Source: Terribacillus saccharophilus
GTDB taxonomy: Bacteria > Bacillota > Bacilli > Bacillales > Amphibacillaceae
Reading direction: 5' to 3'
Assembly (NCBI GenBank): GCA_900110015.1
Contig: FOCD01000001.1
Location: 930,001 to 994,000, forward strand
DNA: 64,000 nt
Made by a program: the position numbers and the translations under genes. Shown in pieces: positions 43,618-54,868 of this stretch (positions within the stretch are counted from its first letter, which is position 1; each line of letters begins with the position of its first letter). The notes below the pieces were generated by a model that saw nothing but the letters and a program-made list of their open reading frames with translations, ran no database searches and had not been told where the DNA came from.

Positions 43618-45090
43618 ATGTTTTCACAAGAACAAGCACCACTATTCGACGGTGTGCGCAAGCATGCGGCGAATAAACCATTGCAATTTCATATACCAGG
43701 ACATAAAACCGGAAAAGGAATGGATAAAGAATTCTCAGAATATATAGGTGAGAATGCCCTTTCCATCGATTTGATAAATATAGAACCTCTGGACGACTTA
43801 CATCATCCTCACGGGATGATCCAAGAAGCACAGCAACTTGCGGCCAAAGCCTTCGGAGCAGACTATACATTCTTTTCCGTTCAAGGAACAAGCACTCCTA
43901 TTATGGCAATGGTCATGAGTGTATGTAAACCAGGTGACAAAATCATCGTACCCCGGAACGTCCATAAATCTGTAACCAGCGCGCTCATCTTCTCAGGAGC
44001 GATACCTGTTTTCGTGCATCCTCAACTGGATCACAAACTTGGCATATCACACGGTATCACTCCGGAAGCTGTTGAAAAAGCACTGGAAGCAAATCCCGAT
44101 GCAAAAGCTGTGCTCGTCATTAATCCGACTTACTTTGGTGTGGCTGCCGATTTGGCACATATCGTAGAAATATCCCACCGTTATGAAGTCCCTGTTCTTG
44201 TCGACGAAGCACATGGTGTTCACATTCACTTTCACGATGAAATGCCTGTTTCGGCCATGGCTGCAGGTGCAGACCTCGCTGCTACCAGTGTCCACAAGCT
44301 TGGAGGTTCTTTGACACAAAGCTCTATCCTTAATCTGCGTGAAGGATTGGTACGCCATGAACAGGTTCAAACAGTTCTTTCCATGCTCACATCAACGAGC
44401 ACATCTTATATTCTGCTCGCATCATTGGATGCAGCGCGCCGTCAGCTTGCAACAAAAGGTCAGGATATGAATACTCATGCTATCCAGCTGGCAAATGACG
44501 CACGCCAAAGCATTAACGGCATAGATGGTCTGTATTGTGCCGGTGAGGAGATTCTTAGCTCGGAGGCAGCCTTTGCCATGGATCCGACTAAACTGCTTGT
44601 ATCTGTAAAACAGCTCGGCATATCCGGCAGCGAAGCAGAACGCTGGCTGCGAAAAGAAAAAAATATCGAGGTTGAACTTTCCGATTTATATAACTTGCTG
44701 TTTTTGATTACACCTGCTGATTCAGTTGAAGAAATTCAGCAGCTTATAGATGCATTGACAGATCTGGCAGATCTTCATCAAGCAGAAATCTCAGCTACCG
44801 AGATTGAGGTATCTATACCAGAAATTCCGGTATTATCGTTAAGTCCCCGTGATGCTTTTTATGCTGATACGGAAGCAATCCCGCTTACAGAAGCTGAAGG
44901 TCGAATCAGCGCTGAATCCATTATGGTCTATCCGCCAGGAATCCCGATTTTCATTCCAGGTGAAATCATAAGTACCGATAATATCAGCTATATCCAGCGC
45001 AACCTGGAAGCAGGTTTGCCAGTGCAAGGTTTAATGGATGAATCAATAGAATACATCCGCGTCATTAAAGAGCACCGTGCTTTCCGATAA
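43618..45090 (+). CDS. speA: Arginine decarboxylase (Orn/Lys/Arg decarboxylase family)
   Basis: Pyridoxal-phosphate enzyme of fold type I that makes agmatine for polyamine synthesis. The 490-residue protein has LQFHIPGHKTGKGMD, FFSVQGTSTPIMAMVMSVC, VLVDEAHGVHIHFHDEMP and the cofactor lysine in ATSVHKLGGSLTQSS. The C-terminal substrate domain has YPPGIPIFIPGEII. The start ATG at 43618 follows AAGAGGTG. Lysine or ornithine as substrate cannot be excluded, but the location beside yktA points to SpeA. Confidence 0.9.
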   Translation: MFSQEQAPLFDGVRKHAANKPLQFHIPGHKTGKGMDKEFSEYIGENALSIDLINIEPLDDLHHPHGMIQEAQQLAAKAFGADYTFFSVQGTSTPIMAMVMSVCKPGDKIIVPRNVHKSVTSALIFSGAIPVFVHPQLDHKLGISHGITPEAVEKALEANPDAKAVLVINPTYFGVAADLAHIVEISHRYEVPVLVDEAHGVHIHFHDEMPVSAMAAGADLAATSVHKLGGSLTQSSILNLREGLVRHEQVQTVLSMLTSTSTSYILLASLDAARRQLATKGQDMNTHAIQLANDARQSINGIDGLYCAGEEILSSEAAFAMDPTKLLVSVKQLGISGSEAERWLRKEKNIEVELSDLYNLLFLITPADSVEEIQQLIDALTDLADLHQAEISATEIEVSIPEIPVLSLSPRDAFYADTEAIPLTEAEGRISAESIMVYPPGIPIFIPGEIISTDNISYIQRNLEAGLPVQGLMDESIEYIRVIKEHRAFR

Positions 45091-45120
45091 AAAAACTCCC
45101 CATATGGGGAGTTTTTTTTT
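45090..45120. terminator. Bidirectional terminator between speA and the deacetylase gene
   Basis: AAAAAACTCCCC, loop ATAT and GGGGAGTTTTTT between convergent stop codons. Confidence 0.94.
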
Positions 45121-45970
45121 ATGAAGGTCGCTCTATTGTTTCCGGATCGACAAGCTCATAGCCTTTATCTCTTAAGCCCGTCACAATGTTCGGTACAGCT
45201 TGTGCTGTCCATTCTCGATCATGCATGAGCAAATTTGCGCCATTTCCTAACAGTTCTGTGTTAACCATAATATCCGCTAAAGCGTCACTATCCTGGTACT
45301 GACTTTCCCAATCATAACCGTAAGTCCAGTTCATTACTGTCATTCCTTCATCTTCTGCCAGTTGCCTGCTGTAGTCCGTATTCTCTCCAAACGGAGCTCT
45401 GAAGAATTCGGGTTTTTCACCAATGATCTCTTCAACCTGTTCGTTCACTTTGATAATTTCTTCTTTTGCTTCTTCTTCGGTCAAATCATTCAGATTGGCA
45501 TGACTGTATGTATGGTTTCCGATCGCAAACCCCATGTCATGAATTTTTTTAAGTGTCTCTTTTTCTTCATCAGTCGTTAAAAAGTGACCATTAACGAAAA
45601 AGATTGCCGGTGCATCAGCTTCCTTCAAGGACTCTGCAATTTCTAAAGCATGCTTATCCGGTGCATCATCGAAGGTCAGCAGTGCAACCTGTTCATTGGC
45701 ATCGTCGATTGGGACTATGGAAGAAACTTCAGAAACCTTATATTGCGGTTCTTGCTGCTCCTCCTGTTTCTCTGCCTGCTTCTCTTCAGCTTCCTGCTGT
45801 TCAACGTTCTCTTCCTCCGCATTCTCCTTCGTTTGTTCCTGCTCAGAAGATGCACTCTTTGTACTTTCCGTTTGATCCGATTCACTGTTCGTCTGTTCTG
45901 TACTAGCACATCCGCTTATCAGTACAGCGGATAAGCAAAAGAGTGTAGGAAATAATAAAAATCTCTTCAC
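45119..45970 (-). CDS. Polysaccharide deacetylase family lipoprotein
   Basis: Secreted, lipid-anchored carbohydrate esterase (CE4/NodB type), probably acting on peptidoglycan or another amino-sugar polymer. The 283-residue precursor has a signal peptide ending in the lipobox LISGC, a glutamate/glutamine/serine-rich linker of about 60 residues and a NodB domain with LLTFDDAPDKHAL (metal-binding Asp), GNHTYSHANL (metal-binding His pair) and FRAPFGE. The second Asp in the usual TFDD pair is present. The start is GTG at 45970, 9 nt after TTGGAGG; the upstream extension is not coding. Exact substrate unknown. Confidence 0.9.
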   Translation of the reverse strand: MKRFLLFPTLFCLSAVLISGCASTEQTNSESDQTESTKSASSEQEQTKENAEEENVEQQEAEEKQAEKQEEQQEPQYKVSEVSSIVPIDDANEQVALLTFDDAPDKHALEIAESLKEADAPAIFFVNGHFLTTDEEKETLKKIHDMGFAIGNHTYSHANLNDLTEEEAKEEIIKVNEQVEEIIGEKPEFFRAPFGENTDYSRQLAEDEGMTVMNWTYGYDWESQYQDSDALADIMVNTELLGNGANLLMHDREWTAQAVPNIVTGLRDKGYELVDPETIERPS

Positions 45971-46080
45971 CAAAAAAAACCTCCAATTTGACATAATACT
46001 GCCATTATAGAGGAAAGATTTGGACTTGTAATGCAAGAAGGTCAAAATATGTCGAGTTTAGGAGAAATGTACCGGTTAAG

Positions 46081-46106
46081 GTTTACTAATTTGTCAATAC
46101 GGGTAG
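46081..46106 (+). promoter_or_regulatory. Sigma-B-type promoter upstream of the BCCT transporter
   Basis: GTTTAC (46081-46086), a 14-nt spacer and GGGTAG (46101-46106) differ from the sigma-B consensus GTTTAA-N12-15-GGGTAT at one base in each element. They lie about 75 bp before the transporter start. Osmolyte-uptake genes are common sigma-B targets in Bacillus, as with opuE. Confidence 0.68.
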
Positions 46107-46181
46107 GAACTTCAAGTAGACATTGTTATACTATTCACTTACGTGAAATTATACGAGCTTTAAAGCAGAAAGGATTTTTTT

Positions 46182-47750
46182 ATGAAGAAAACAACAAGTG
46201 TATTTTGGTGGGGAATTGGAATTGTGGTAGCTTTCCTTATTTGGGGCAGCATTCCAGAATCTGTACTTCCCAACGGAAATACTGCGAATGTGACAAATAC
46301 CATTCAAACTTTCCTGATTGATCAGTTTGGCTGGTTCTACTTAATTGCTACCACAATTTTCCTCGGTTTTGCATTTTTCCTCATGTTCTCCAAATACGGA
46401 AAAATTACATTAGGTAAACCTGACGACAAACCAGAATACAGCTACATATCTTGGTTTGCAATGCTGTTTAGTGCTGGTATGGGGATTGGTTTGGTTTTCT
46501 GGGGAGCATCAGAGCCACTGAATCATTTCAATAATCCGCCTACAATCGTAGAAGATGCGCAAACTGCTGAAGCAGGATCAACTGCTCTATCCTACAGCTT
46601 TTTCCATTGGGGACTGCATCCTTGGGCCACTTACGCGATACTTGCGCTGGCAATTGCTTACTTCACCTTCCGCAAGCAATCTAAAGGCGGCGTAATAAGT
46701 GCGATCTTGGAACCAATTTTCGGTGATCGCATCCATGGTCCGCTCGGAAAACTTATTGATATCATTGCAGTTTTTGCGACTATTTTCGGTGTAGCTACAT
46801 CTCTAGGTCTTGGTGCTATTCAAATTAGCGGTGGACTATCCTATATTTTTGATGGAATAGAACCAACCTTTAGTACTGAATTACTCATTATTGTAATTGT
46901 TACAATATTATTCATTGGTTCTGCATTAAGTGGTTTAGACAGAGGTATAAAAATCCTAAGTAATGCTAATATAATATTTGCAGTTTTGCTTATGCTTGCT
47001 GTTCTGTTTTTAGGACCAACTAATTTTATTCTTAATTCCTTTGTAACTTCCTTAGGACAATATGTACAACACATTCCAGAATGGAGTTTACGCCTGACAC
47101 CTTATGAATCTGATAATTCTTGGATTGGAGATTGGACTTTATTCTACTGGGCATGGTGGATTGCATGGGCACCATTCGTCGCAACCTTTATCGCCAGAGT
47201 ATCAAGAGGACGAACAATAAGAGAATTCGTCACTGGTGTATTATTAGTACCTACAATCTTCGGTGCTATGTGGTTTGCAGTATTCGGCGCTACCGGCATT
47301 CACATGGAATACTTCCAGAATATCGATATATTCGGTGATATTACAGCACTTGGAGAAGAAGTAGGATTGTTCGCAATGCTATCTCAGCTTCCAGGCGGAA
47401 TGATTCTTTCCGTTCTTGCATTATTGCTTATTGCTACATTCTTCATTACCTCTGCTGACTCAGCTACATTCGTTTTAGGGATGCAGACAACAAATGGTGA
47501 TCTAAACCCTTCTAAGTCAGTCAAATTGATTTGGGGTTTGATTCAATCCGCAACAGCTGCGATTTTGTTATGGGTTGGCGGTGCAGATGGTCTAGGCGCA
47601 TTACAGACCGCTTCGATTATTGCAGCCTTCCCATTTGCGATAATTTTGATCTTAGTAGTCATTTCTCTAATTATCACCTTTAAAAAGGAAGCAAAACGAC
47701 TAAATCTGGATAACAAACCAGAAACACCAGCGAAAAAGACAGGAGATTAA
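46182..47750 (+). CDS. BCCT family betaine/choline/carnitine transporter
   Basis: Sodium-coupled secondary transporter for compatible solutes such as glycine betaine, resembling OpuD. The 522-residue protein has twelve membrane segments and the family motifs SAGMGIGLVFWGASEPLNHF (glycine-rich, in the third segment) and TLFYWAWWIAWAPFVATFIA (tryptophan-rich), followed by RVSRGRTIREFV. The hydrophilic C-terminal tail after TFKKEAKRLN is short. The SD is AAAGGA, 8 nt before ATG. A sigma-B-like promoter precedes it. The substrate within the betaine group cannot be told from sequence. Confidence 0.93.
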   Translation: MKKTTSVFWWGIGIVVAFLIWGSIPESVLPNGNTANVTNTIQTFLIDQFGWFYLIATTIFLGFAFFLMFSKYGKITLGKPDDKPEYSYISWFAMLFSAGMGIGLVFWGASEPLNHFNNPPTIVEDAQTAEAGSTALSYSFFHWGLHPWATYAILALAIAYFTFRKQSKGGVISAILEPIFGDRIHGPLGKLIDIIAVFATIFGVATSLGLGAIQISGGLSYIFDGIEPTFSTELLIIVIVTILFIGSALSGLDRGIKILSNANIIFAVLLMLAVLFLGPTNFILNSFVTSLGQYVQHIPEWSLRLTPYESDNSWIGDWTLFYWAWWIAWAPFVATFIARVSRGRTIREFVTGVLLVPTIFGAMWFAVFGATGIHMEYFQNIDIFGDITALGEEVGLFAMLSQLPGGMILSVLALLLIATFFITSADSATFVLGMQTTNGDLNPSKSVKLIWGLIQSATAAILLWVGGADGLGALQTASIIAAFPFAIILILVVISLIITFKKEAKRLNLDNKPETPAKKTGD

Positions 47751-47770
47751 CTCTCCTGTCTTTTTCTTTT
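47735..47770 (+). terminator. Terminator of the BCCT gene
   Basis: GACAGGAGA, TTAAC and TCTCCTGTC followed by TTTTTCTTTTT; the gene's stop codon lies within the hairpin. Confidence 0.92.
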
Positions 47771-47823
47771 TGCAGGATTTCTCTGAAATTTATCGAAGAG
47801 TAATCCCCAGAAGAGGTGATTTT

Positions 47824-48855
47824 ATGGAGGAAATAAAAGCTGCCATTATTCAAGCTAGAGGAAGTGCATATGAAATAGGAAAGAATACGGCTGCCGCATA
47901 TGCTAAAAACCCTATTCTACAGCAATTCAGCCAGCTTGCTTCACAACAGACCAATTATGAAGAGATTAAAGCATTGTTCTCTGATTATGCTCCACATTTA
48001 TTAGACGAATTGCAAGGGTTGGCAGATGGTTTAGGCTTATCGCTACAAGATGCAGCTGTGCTGTACAGTGGCTATAATTTGCCAAGACCACAAGCCCTCG
48101 GATGCTCCGCTTATGTCGATCAATTTCAATACGTACGCAATTATGATTTTAGCCCTTCTCTTTACGATCATTGCCTTAGCTTCATTGCGCCAGAAGAGGT
48201 TTTTGGATCGATTGGTTATAACCTTCAGCTAATTGGCAGACATGATGGAGTAAATGAGAAGGGATTGGCAATAGGTCTGCACTTTGTCAGTAATTCAGGA
48301 TACCAAAAAGGTTTATCTGCTTGGTCTGTTCTTAGGATAGCACTTGATACGTGTGAAACGACTCAGCAAGTTATTAATCTGTTTAAAGAGCTGCCACACG
48401 CAGCTTGCTACAACTTTTCGGTTGGTGATGCACAAGGTTCTCACGCTGTCATTGAGGTTGCTCCAGAGAAGCTTTGTGTAAGGTCTTCTACGGCAGGGTT
48501 AAACTGTGTAAATCACTTTCAGCACGGTGAATTAGAAGCATTTAATCGACAAGATATGACTAGTTCGGTTAAACGGGATAACTTCCTTCTAAATTTGGAT
48601 AAATCCGAAATGACGCAGGAGGAATTATTTGATTTATTTTCTGATCCAGCTTCTCCCCTCTTCTTCGAGGACTATGATCAGCTGTTCGGTACTTTACATA
48701 CTTTTGCTTATTCATTTCAAACATGGCAATTAATAACTTCCTTATCTCGAGGTAATCCGTTAGAAATAGACATAGAGGATTGGTTTGCGGGCACAGATTT
48801 AAAGATTGATATGTTATATGGAAGAATAAAAAAAGAGCCTACCCCTGAAGGATAG
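47824..48855 (+). CDS. C45-type autoproteolytic acyltransferase/hydrolase
   Basis: N-terminal nucleophile hydrolase related to isopenicillin-N acyltransferase (peptidase family C45). The start ATG at 47824 follows AGAGGTG. The 343-residue precursor has a pro-segment of about 93 residues. Self-cleavage would expose Cys94 in PQALGCSAYVD, followed by YVRNYDFSPSLYD, NEKGLAIGLHFVSN and CVNHFQHGEL. The biological substrate is unknown; family members hydrolyse or exchange acyl amides. It follows the BCCT gene on the same strand but behind a terminator, so cotranscription is not assured. Confidence 0.85.
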   Translation: MEEIKAAIIQARGSAYEIGKNTAAAYAKNPILQQFSQLASQQTNYEEIKALFSDYAPHLLDELQGLADGLGLSLQDAAVLYSGYNLPRPQALGCSAYVDQFQYVRNYDFSPSLYDHCLSFIAPEEVFGSIGYNLQLIGRHDGVNEKGLAIGLHFVSNSGYQKGLSAWSVLRIALDTCETTQQVINLFKELPHAACYNFSVGDAQGSHAVIEVAPEKLCVRSSTAGLNCVNHFQHGELEAFNRQDMTSSVKRDNFLLNLDKSEMTQEELFDLFSDPASPLFFEDYDQLFGTLHTFAYSFQTWQLITSLSRGNPLEIDIEDWFAGTDLKIDMLYGRIKKEPTPEG

Positions 48856-48862
48856 GCTCTCT
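48833..48862. terminator. Terminator shared by the C45 gene and pdhD
   Basis: AGAGCCTA and TAGGCTCT form an 8-bp stem around an 11-nt loop that holds the C45 stop codon. The plus strand continues CTCTTATT and the minus strand TTTTTTATT, so the minus-strand (pdhD) direction is stronger. Confidence 0.82.
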
Positions 48863-48866
48863 CTTA

Positions 48867-50276
48867 TTATTTTACGATATGGATAGGTGTGCCGATTGCA
48901 ACTTCAGCAGCTTCCATAGTGATCTCACCTAGAGATGGGTGAGCATGGATTGTAAGTGCAATGTCTTCAGCTGTAATTCCAGATTCAACCGCAAGGCCAA
49001 GCTCAGCAATCATGTCGCTCGCGTTAGGACCAGCGATTTGAGCACCAAGGACAACACCGTCTTCTTCACGAGTGATAAGTTTCATGAAACCATCACTATC
49101 GTTAAGAGAAAGCGCACGACCGTTTGCAGCAAACGGGAATTTAGAAGCTTTTACTTTGTAGCCAGCATCTTTAGCAGACTGCTCTGTATGACCTACAGAA
49201 GCAAGTTCAGGCTCAGAGAAGACTACCATCGGAATACCATTGTAATCGATAGCAGATGGTTTACCACTGATTGCTTCAGCAGCGATCTTACCTTCGTAAG
49301 ATGCTTTGTGAGCAAGTGGCGGGCCTTCTACGATATCACCGATTGCATAGATGTTCTCGATGTTTGTACGGCATTGCTCATCGATTTCGATAAGTCCGCG
49401 ATCAGTCATCTTAACGCCAACGCCCTCAAGGCCGATTTCAGCAGTGTTAGGACGACGACCAACAGTTACAAGTACGTAATCAGCATCGATAGTTTCTTCT
49501 TTACCTTTTGCTTCATATGTTACTTTTACGCCGTCAGCAGTTTCTTCAACGCCTTTAGCCATTGCTTCTGTAACGATGTTAACGCCTTTTTTCTTCAGTT
49601 TACGGGAAACAAGAGAAGTCATTTGTTTCTCGAAACCGCCAAGGATATCTTTCAATCCTTCAAGGACAGTAACTTCAGTACCGAAGTTAGCATAAGCAGT
49701 ACCAAGCTCGATTCCTACGTAACCGCCGCCGATAACAACTAGTTTCTTAGGAATTTCTTTAAGGTTAAGAGCACCTGTAGAATCTAGAACACGATCAGTG
49801 TACTTGAAGCTAGGAAGCTCGATAGGTGTAGAACCTGTAGCAATAATACAGTTGTTGAAAGTATAAGTCTGAGAGCTCTTCTCATCCATAACTTTAACAG
49901 TGTTTTTATCTACGAAGTAAACTTCACCGCTAACAACGTCTACTTTATTACCTTTCAATAGACCGCCAACACCAGAAGTAAGCTTGTTTACTACACTAGC
50001 TTTCCATTCTTGTACTTTGGAGAAGTCTACTTTTGCACCTTCAGTAGAAATACCAAGATCTGCATCACCATGAGCATATTCCACTTTGTGGCCAGCTTGG
50101 ATCAATGCTTTGGAAGGAATACAACCGACGTTTAAACAAACACCGCCAAGATTTCCTTTTTCTACTACTGTTACTTTCTGCCCTTCTTGTGCAGCGCGGA
50201 TGGCAGCTACATAGCCGCCAGGTCCCGCACCTACCACAAGAGTATCTAATTCGATTGGGAAGTCTCCTACTACCAT
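48867..50276 (-). CDS. pdhD: Dihydrolipoyl dehydrogenase (E3)
   Basis: FAD enzyme that reoxidises lipoamide in the pyruvate dehydrogenase and other 2-oxoacid complexes. The 469-residue protein has the FAD motif [17 protein letters not shown], the redox disulfide [14 protein letters not shown], the NAD motif [19 protein letters not shown], and the C-terminal active-site [13 protein letters not shown]. It is the last gene of pdhABCD, 3 bp after pdhC. The start is ATG at 50276. Confidence 0.98.
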   Translation of the reverse strand: MVVGDFPIELDTLVVGAGPGGYVAAIRAAQEGQKVTVVEKGNLGGVCLNVGCIPSKALIQAGHKVEYAHGDADLGISTEGAKVDFSKVQEWKASVVNKLTSGVGGLLKGNKVDVVSGEVYFVDKNTVKVMDEKSSQTYTFNNCIIATGSTPIELPSFKYTDRVLDSTGALNLKEIPKKLVVIGGGYVGIELGTAYANFGTEVTVLEGLKDILGGFEKQMTSLVSRKLKKKGVNIVTEAMAKGVEETADGVKVTYEAKGKEETIDADYVLVTVGRRPNTAEIGLEGVGVKMTDRGLIEIDEQCRTNIENIYAIGDIVEGPPLAHKASYEGKIAAEAISGKPSAIDYNGIPMVVFSEPELASVGHTEQSAKDAGYKVKASKFPFAANGRALSLNDSDGFMKLITREEDGVVLGAQIAGPNASDMIAELGLAVESGITAEDIALTIHAHPSLGEITMEAAEVAIGTPIHIVK

Positions 50277-50279
50277 TTC

Positions 50280-51584
50280 TTATCCCTCCATCATGATTAG
50301 TTGTGGATCAGCCAATAGACGTTTCAAGTGGTTCATTGCTGTTTGAGCAGTTGCACCATCAACGATTCTATGGTCGAAGCTTAGAGAAAGTGCAAGCACA
50401 GGAGCTGCAACGATCTCGCCGTCTTTAACGATTGCTTTTTCAGCAATACGTCCTACACCTAGGATAGCTGCTTCAGGGTAGTTGATTACCGGAGTAAACC
50501 ACTGACCGCCTGCAGAACCGATGTTTGAGATAGTGCTTGAAGCACCTTTCATTTCGTCCGGAGCAAGTTTACCATCACGCGCTTTAACTGCAAGCTCGTT
50601 AATTTCCTGGGAAATTGTGAAGATAGATTTACGATCCGCATTTTTCACAACTGGTACAAGAAGACCTTTTTCAGTGTCAGCTGCAATACCGATGTTGTAA
50701 TAATGTTTTGTAATGATCTCGTCTGTCGCATCATCGATGGAAGAGTTCAAGATCGGGAAGTTTTTCAATACAGAAACAAGCGCTTTAGCAACGTATGGAA
50801 GATACGTAAGCTTGATTTCTTTTTCAGCAGCAACCGCTTTGAATTTCTTACGGTGTGCAACTAGCTCAGTTACATCTACTTCATCCATCAATGTAACGTG
50901 AGGAGCTGTAGTTTTAGATTTAACCATCGCTTTAGCGATTGCGCGACGGATTCCGCTCATTTTCTCTCTGGATTCAGGGTATTCATCACCAGAAACAACT
51001 GGAGCAGATTGTTTTTGTTCTGCAGCAGGCTTTTCATCAGCTTCAGCTTGTGGAGCAGCTTTAGCAGCGCCTCCGTTTTTGAAGCTATCGATATCTTCAG
51101 CTAGCACACGGCCGCCTTTACCAGAGCCGGATACTTGTTTGATATCAACGCCTTGCTCACGTGCATATTTGCGTACAGAAGGCATAGCGATGATTAGGTC
51201 GCCAGATGGAGCTTCGCCAGCTTCAGCTTTAGGGCCTTCTTCTTTGATTTTTTCAACAGTTTCGTTAGATTCTGTTCCATTAGCTTGGATGGAAGTCTGT
51301 TCTTGCTCAGCTGGAGCCGGAGCATCTCCGCCAGCAGCATCGCCAGCTTCACCGTCGAAAGTGATAAGTGTATCACCAACGATTGCAACTTCACCTTCGC
51401 CTACAGAAATCTTGCTTACTGTACCCTCGTAAGGAGATGGAATCTCTACTACTGCTTTATCGTTTTGGACTTCGCAAAGTACGTCGTCCTCTGCTACTGT
51501 GTCGCCTTCTTTGACGAACCATTTTACGATTTCACCTTCGTGAATACCTTCACCGATATCCGGCATTTTGAATTCGAAAGCCAA
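50280..51584 (-). CDS. pdhC: Dihydrolipoyl acetyltransferase (E2) of pyruvate dehydrogenase
   Basis: Core of the pyruvate dehydrogenase complex. The 434-residue protein has one N-terminal lipoyl domain (lipoyl lysine 43 in [12 protein letters not shown]), an acidic alanine/glutamate-rich linker, the E3/E1-binding domain ([15 protein letters not shown] to [11 protein letters not shown]), a second linker and the acyltransferase domain with [12 protein letters not shown] (catalytic His). One lipoyl domain is normal for Bacillus. The start ATG at 51584 follows AGGAGG. Confidence 0.98.
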   Translation of the reverse strand: MAFEFKMPDIGEGIHEGEIVKWFVKEGDTVAEDDVLCEVQNDKAVVEIPSPYEGTVSKISVGEGEVAIVGDTLITFDGEAGDAAGGDAPAPAEQEQTSIQANGTESNETVEKIKEEGPKAEAGEAPSGDLIIAMPSVRKYAREQGVDIKQVSGSGKGGRVLAEDIDSFKNGGAAKAAPQAEADEKPAAEQKQSAPVVSGDEYPESREKMSGIRRAIAKAMVKSKTTAPHVTLMDEVDVTELVAHRKKFKAVAAEKEIKLTYLPYVAKALVSVLKNFPILNSSIDDATDEIITKHYYNIGIAADTEKGLLVPVVKNADRKSIFTISQEINELAVKARDGKLAPDEMKGASSTISNIGSAGGQWFTPVINYPEAAILGVGRIAEKAIVKDGEIVAAPVLALSLSFDHRIVDGATAQTAMNHLKRLLADPQLIMMEG

Positions 51585-51608
51585 AATAATTACCTCCTGA
51601 TTCTGCTT

Positions 51609-52586
51609 TTAGAAATTGATTACTTCGTTTGCTTTTTCCACGATGTCGTTATGGTTTGGAAGCCATACTTCTTCTGCTTGTGAGAAAGCAAATACAGTAT
51701 CTGGTGCAGCTACACGCATAACCGGAGCTTCAAGATGAAGGATAGCGCGCTCTTGGATCTCAGAGATCAAGTGAGCTGCGATACCTGCTTGACGCTGTGC
51801 TTCCTGCACAACAACAACACGGCCAGTTTTCTTAACAGATGCAAGAACTGTATCAAGATCGATCGGGCTTACAGTACGCAAGTCGATAACTTCAGCAGAT
51901 ACATTGTTTTTCTCAAGTTCTTCTGCAGCTTTCAAAGAAGCTTGTACCATTGCGCCATAAGCGATCAATGTTACATCTGTACCTTCACGTTTAACAGCAG
52001 CTTTACCAAGTTCAACAGTGTATTCCTCTTCAGGAACCTCTTCACGGAATGAACGATAAAGTTTCATGTGCTCAAGGTAGATAACCGGATCGTTGTCGCG
52101 GATCGCAGAGATCAAAAGACCTTTTGCATCGTAAGGGTTAGATGGGATAACTACTTTAAGACCAGGCTGTTGTGCCATAAGTCCTTCAAGGGAATCCGCG
52201 TGCAACTCAGGAGTGTGCACACCGCCGCCGAATGGCGCGCGGATTGTAACAGGAGCACTTTGCGTGCCGCCGGAGCGGTAGCGCAAACGAGCCAATTGTC
52301 CGCTAATTGCGTCCATAACTTCATATACGAAGCCAAAGAATTGAATTTCAGGTACTGGACGGAAGCCTTCGATCGCAAGACCTACAGCCATACCGCCGAT
52401 TGCAGATTCTGCAAGTGGTGTATCGAATACGCGGTCTTCGCCGAATTCAGCTTGCAGACCTTCAGTCGCACGGAATACGCCGCCGTTTTTACCAACGTCT
52501 TCCCCGAAGACCATAACGTTTTCGTCATTCTTCAGTTCCGTACGGAGAGCATCAGTGATTGCTTGGATCATTGTCATTTGTGCCAT
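51609..52586 (-). CDS. pdhB: Pyruvate dehydrogenase E1 component, beta subunit
   Basis: Thiamine-diphosphate enzyme subunit that, with PdhA, decarboxylates pyruvate. The 325-residue protein starts [19 protein letters not shown]. It contains [18 protein letters not shown] (with the ThDP-activating glutamate region), [38 protein letters not shown] and a transketolase C-terminal domain with [11 protein letters not shown]. It is 3 bp after pdhA and 24 bp before pdhC. Confidence 0.98.
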   Translation of the reverse strand: MAQMTMIQAITDALRTELKNDENVMVFGEDVGKNGGVFRATEGLQAEFGEDRVFDTPLAESAIGGMAVGLAIEGFRPVPEIQFFGFVYEVMDAISGQLARLRYRSGGTQSAPVTIRAPFGGGVHTPELHADSLEGLMAQQPGLKVVIPSNPYDAKGLLISAIRDNDPVIYLEHMKLYRSFREEVPEEEYTVELGKAAVKREGTDVTLIAYGAMVQASLKAAEELEKNNVSAEVIDLRTVSPIDLDTVLASVKKTGRVVVVQEAQRQAGIAAHLISEIQERAILHLEAPVMRVAAPDTVFAFSQAEEVWLPNHNDIVEKANEVINF

Positions 52587-52589
52587 GAC

Positions 52590-53678
<1,089 letters not shown>

Positions 53679-53853
53679 TCACCTATCCTTCCTAGAACTA
53701 TATTTACTGTAATAGCCTTTCCAAAAACACAGGAAGTACCACAATAGTTTACTGTACCCGCTCTGCCTCCGGTTTAACCGGTTACAACAGAAGTACACAA
53801 AACTGTTACATAAATCATGATAACAAATAGTGATACAATTCATGTCCTGTTAT

Positions 53854-53883
53854 AGTTTAGCTTATCTTGCCGGAAAACGTCAA
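53854..53883 (-). promoter_or_regulatory. Candidate sigma-A promoter of pdhABCD
   Basis: TTGACG (53883-53878), 18 nt and TAAACT (53859-53854) on the minus strand. The leader would be about 175 nt long. Moderate match only. Confidence 0.5.
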
Positions 53884-53996
53884 CATCTTAGATTAGATAT
53901 TGCTAATAATTTATGAAAACGGTATTAAAGAAATCTTCACAATTCTCGGATTCTCAACTGTACTACACAATATTTTAACACTGTATCAGTACAATT

Positions 53997-54034
53997 AAAA
54001 AAACCCTCCTCTCATTTCGAGAAAAGGGTTTTTG
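53997..54034 (-). terminator. Terminator of ykyA
   Basis: AAAACCCTTTTCTC and GAGAGGAGGGTTTT form an imperfect stem followed by T on the minus strand, just after the ykyA stop. Confidence 0.87.
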
Positions 54035-54035
54035 C

Positions 54036-54689
54036 TTATTCGTTCTCTACATTCAGACCAGCAGCTTCATAAAACTGCTGTTTTTGTTCATTAAATGCTT
54101 CGGTCTGGGAATTAAATTTCTCATTGGCCGTTTTAATTTCTTCGTAACCTGCATTTATCTTTTCGATTTGGCTGGTTAATTCATCCTGCGTAATGTCATC
54201 TTGCTGGAACATATCATACAACGTGTTATCTTCATCCAACGCTTTCGTATATGCCTCATGGAGTTTGTCATATGCACTGTATCGCGCCTCCATCGTATCA
54301 TAAAGTGTTTGAGCCTTCTGCTTTGCGTCATCACTTTCCAGCTCATCGATGATAGAATCCACTTCCTCGAACTCAGCTTGTGCCTTATCCAAGCTTTCTT
54401 TTTCCTTCGCAAGCGCATCTTTACGCTGCCCGATCAAATCGATTGCTTCTTGGGATTTACTTTTGATTTGATCCAATTCATCCGTACCCAGCTGCAAAAT
54501 CTCGTTGTATAAGTCCTGTTCTTTCTTTTCTAAATCTGTCAAAGACTCTTGCTGCTCGACATATCCTGATTCCAGAGATACAGTCTCCTCTAAATGATTG
54601 TAGACTTGTTCCTCCGGCGATGCATTGTTACATGCAGTGAGTCCCACAGCGCTCCCCATCAGGAGTATGCCTAATCCTAACTTGCGCAA
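54036..54689 (-). CDS. ykyA: YkyA-family putative cell-wall-binding lipoprotein
   Basis: Lipoprotein of 217 residues, with signal peptide and lipobox VGLTAC at residues 15-20, followed by a long, highly charged coiled coil (glutamate-, lysine- and glutamine-rich) to the end. The family (YkyA) is annotated as cell-wall binding; function is not established. The start is TTG at 54689, 7 nt after GAGGAGG. It lies between def and pdhA as in B. subtilis. Divergent from def. Confidence 0.9.
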   Translation of the reverse strand: MRKLGLGILLMGSAVGLTACNNASPEEQVYNHLEETVSLESGYVEQQESLTDLEKKEQDLYNEILQLGTDELDQIKSKSQEAIDLIGQRKDALAKEKESLDKAQAEFEEVDSIIDELESDDAKQKAQTLYDTMEARYSAYDKLHEAYTKALDEDNTLYDMFQQDDITQDELTSQIEKINAGYEEIKTANEKFNSQTEAFNEQKQQFYEAAGLNVENE

Positions 54690-54868
54690 AACGTATCCTC
54701 CTCTGCCATGTTACCCACAGCTTCTATGTATTCTCCTACATTGTATACTAAACGCAAAATTCACGAAAGAAATACGATAAACGATTCTGTAAACTGATTC
54801 TGGTGTCATACAGACATTCTTGTGATACACTATAGAACGGAAAAGTAACAGTGCAAGGAGTGATCAGC

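Noticed and set aside
45604-45934. Plus-strand frames opposite the deacetylase linker
   Set aside because: Produced by the repetitive glutamate/glutamine codons of the linker; composition is not protein-like.
48939-49742. Long plus-strand frame opposite pdhD (267 codons)
   Set aside because: Shadow of a highly expressed gene with strong codon bias; no SD and odd cysteine/phenylalanine-rich product.
53769-53781. CcpA catabolite-repression site in the pdhA leader
   Set aside because: The palindrome CCGGTTTAACCGG lacks the cre consensus (TGNAANCGNNNNCG), so it is kept only as an unidentified inverted repeat.
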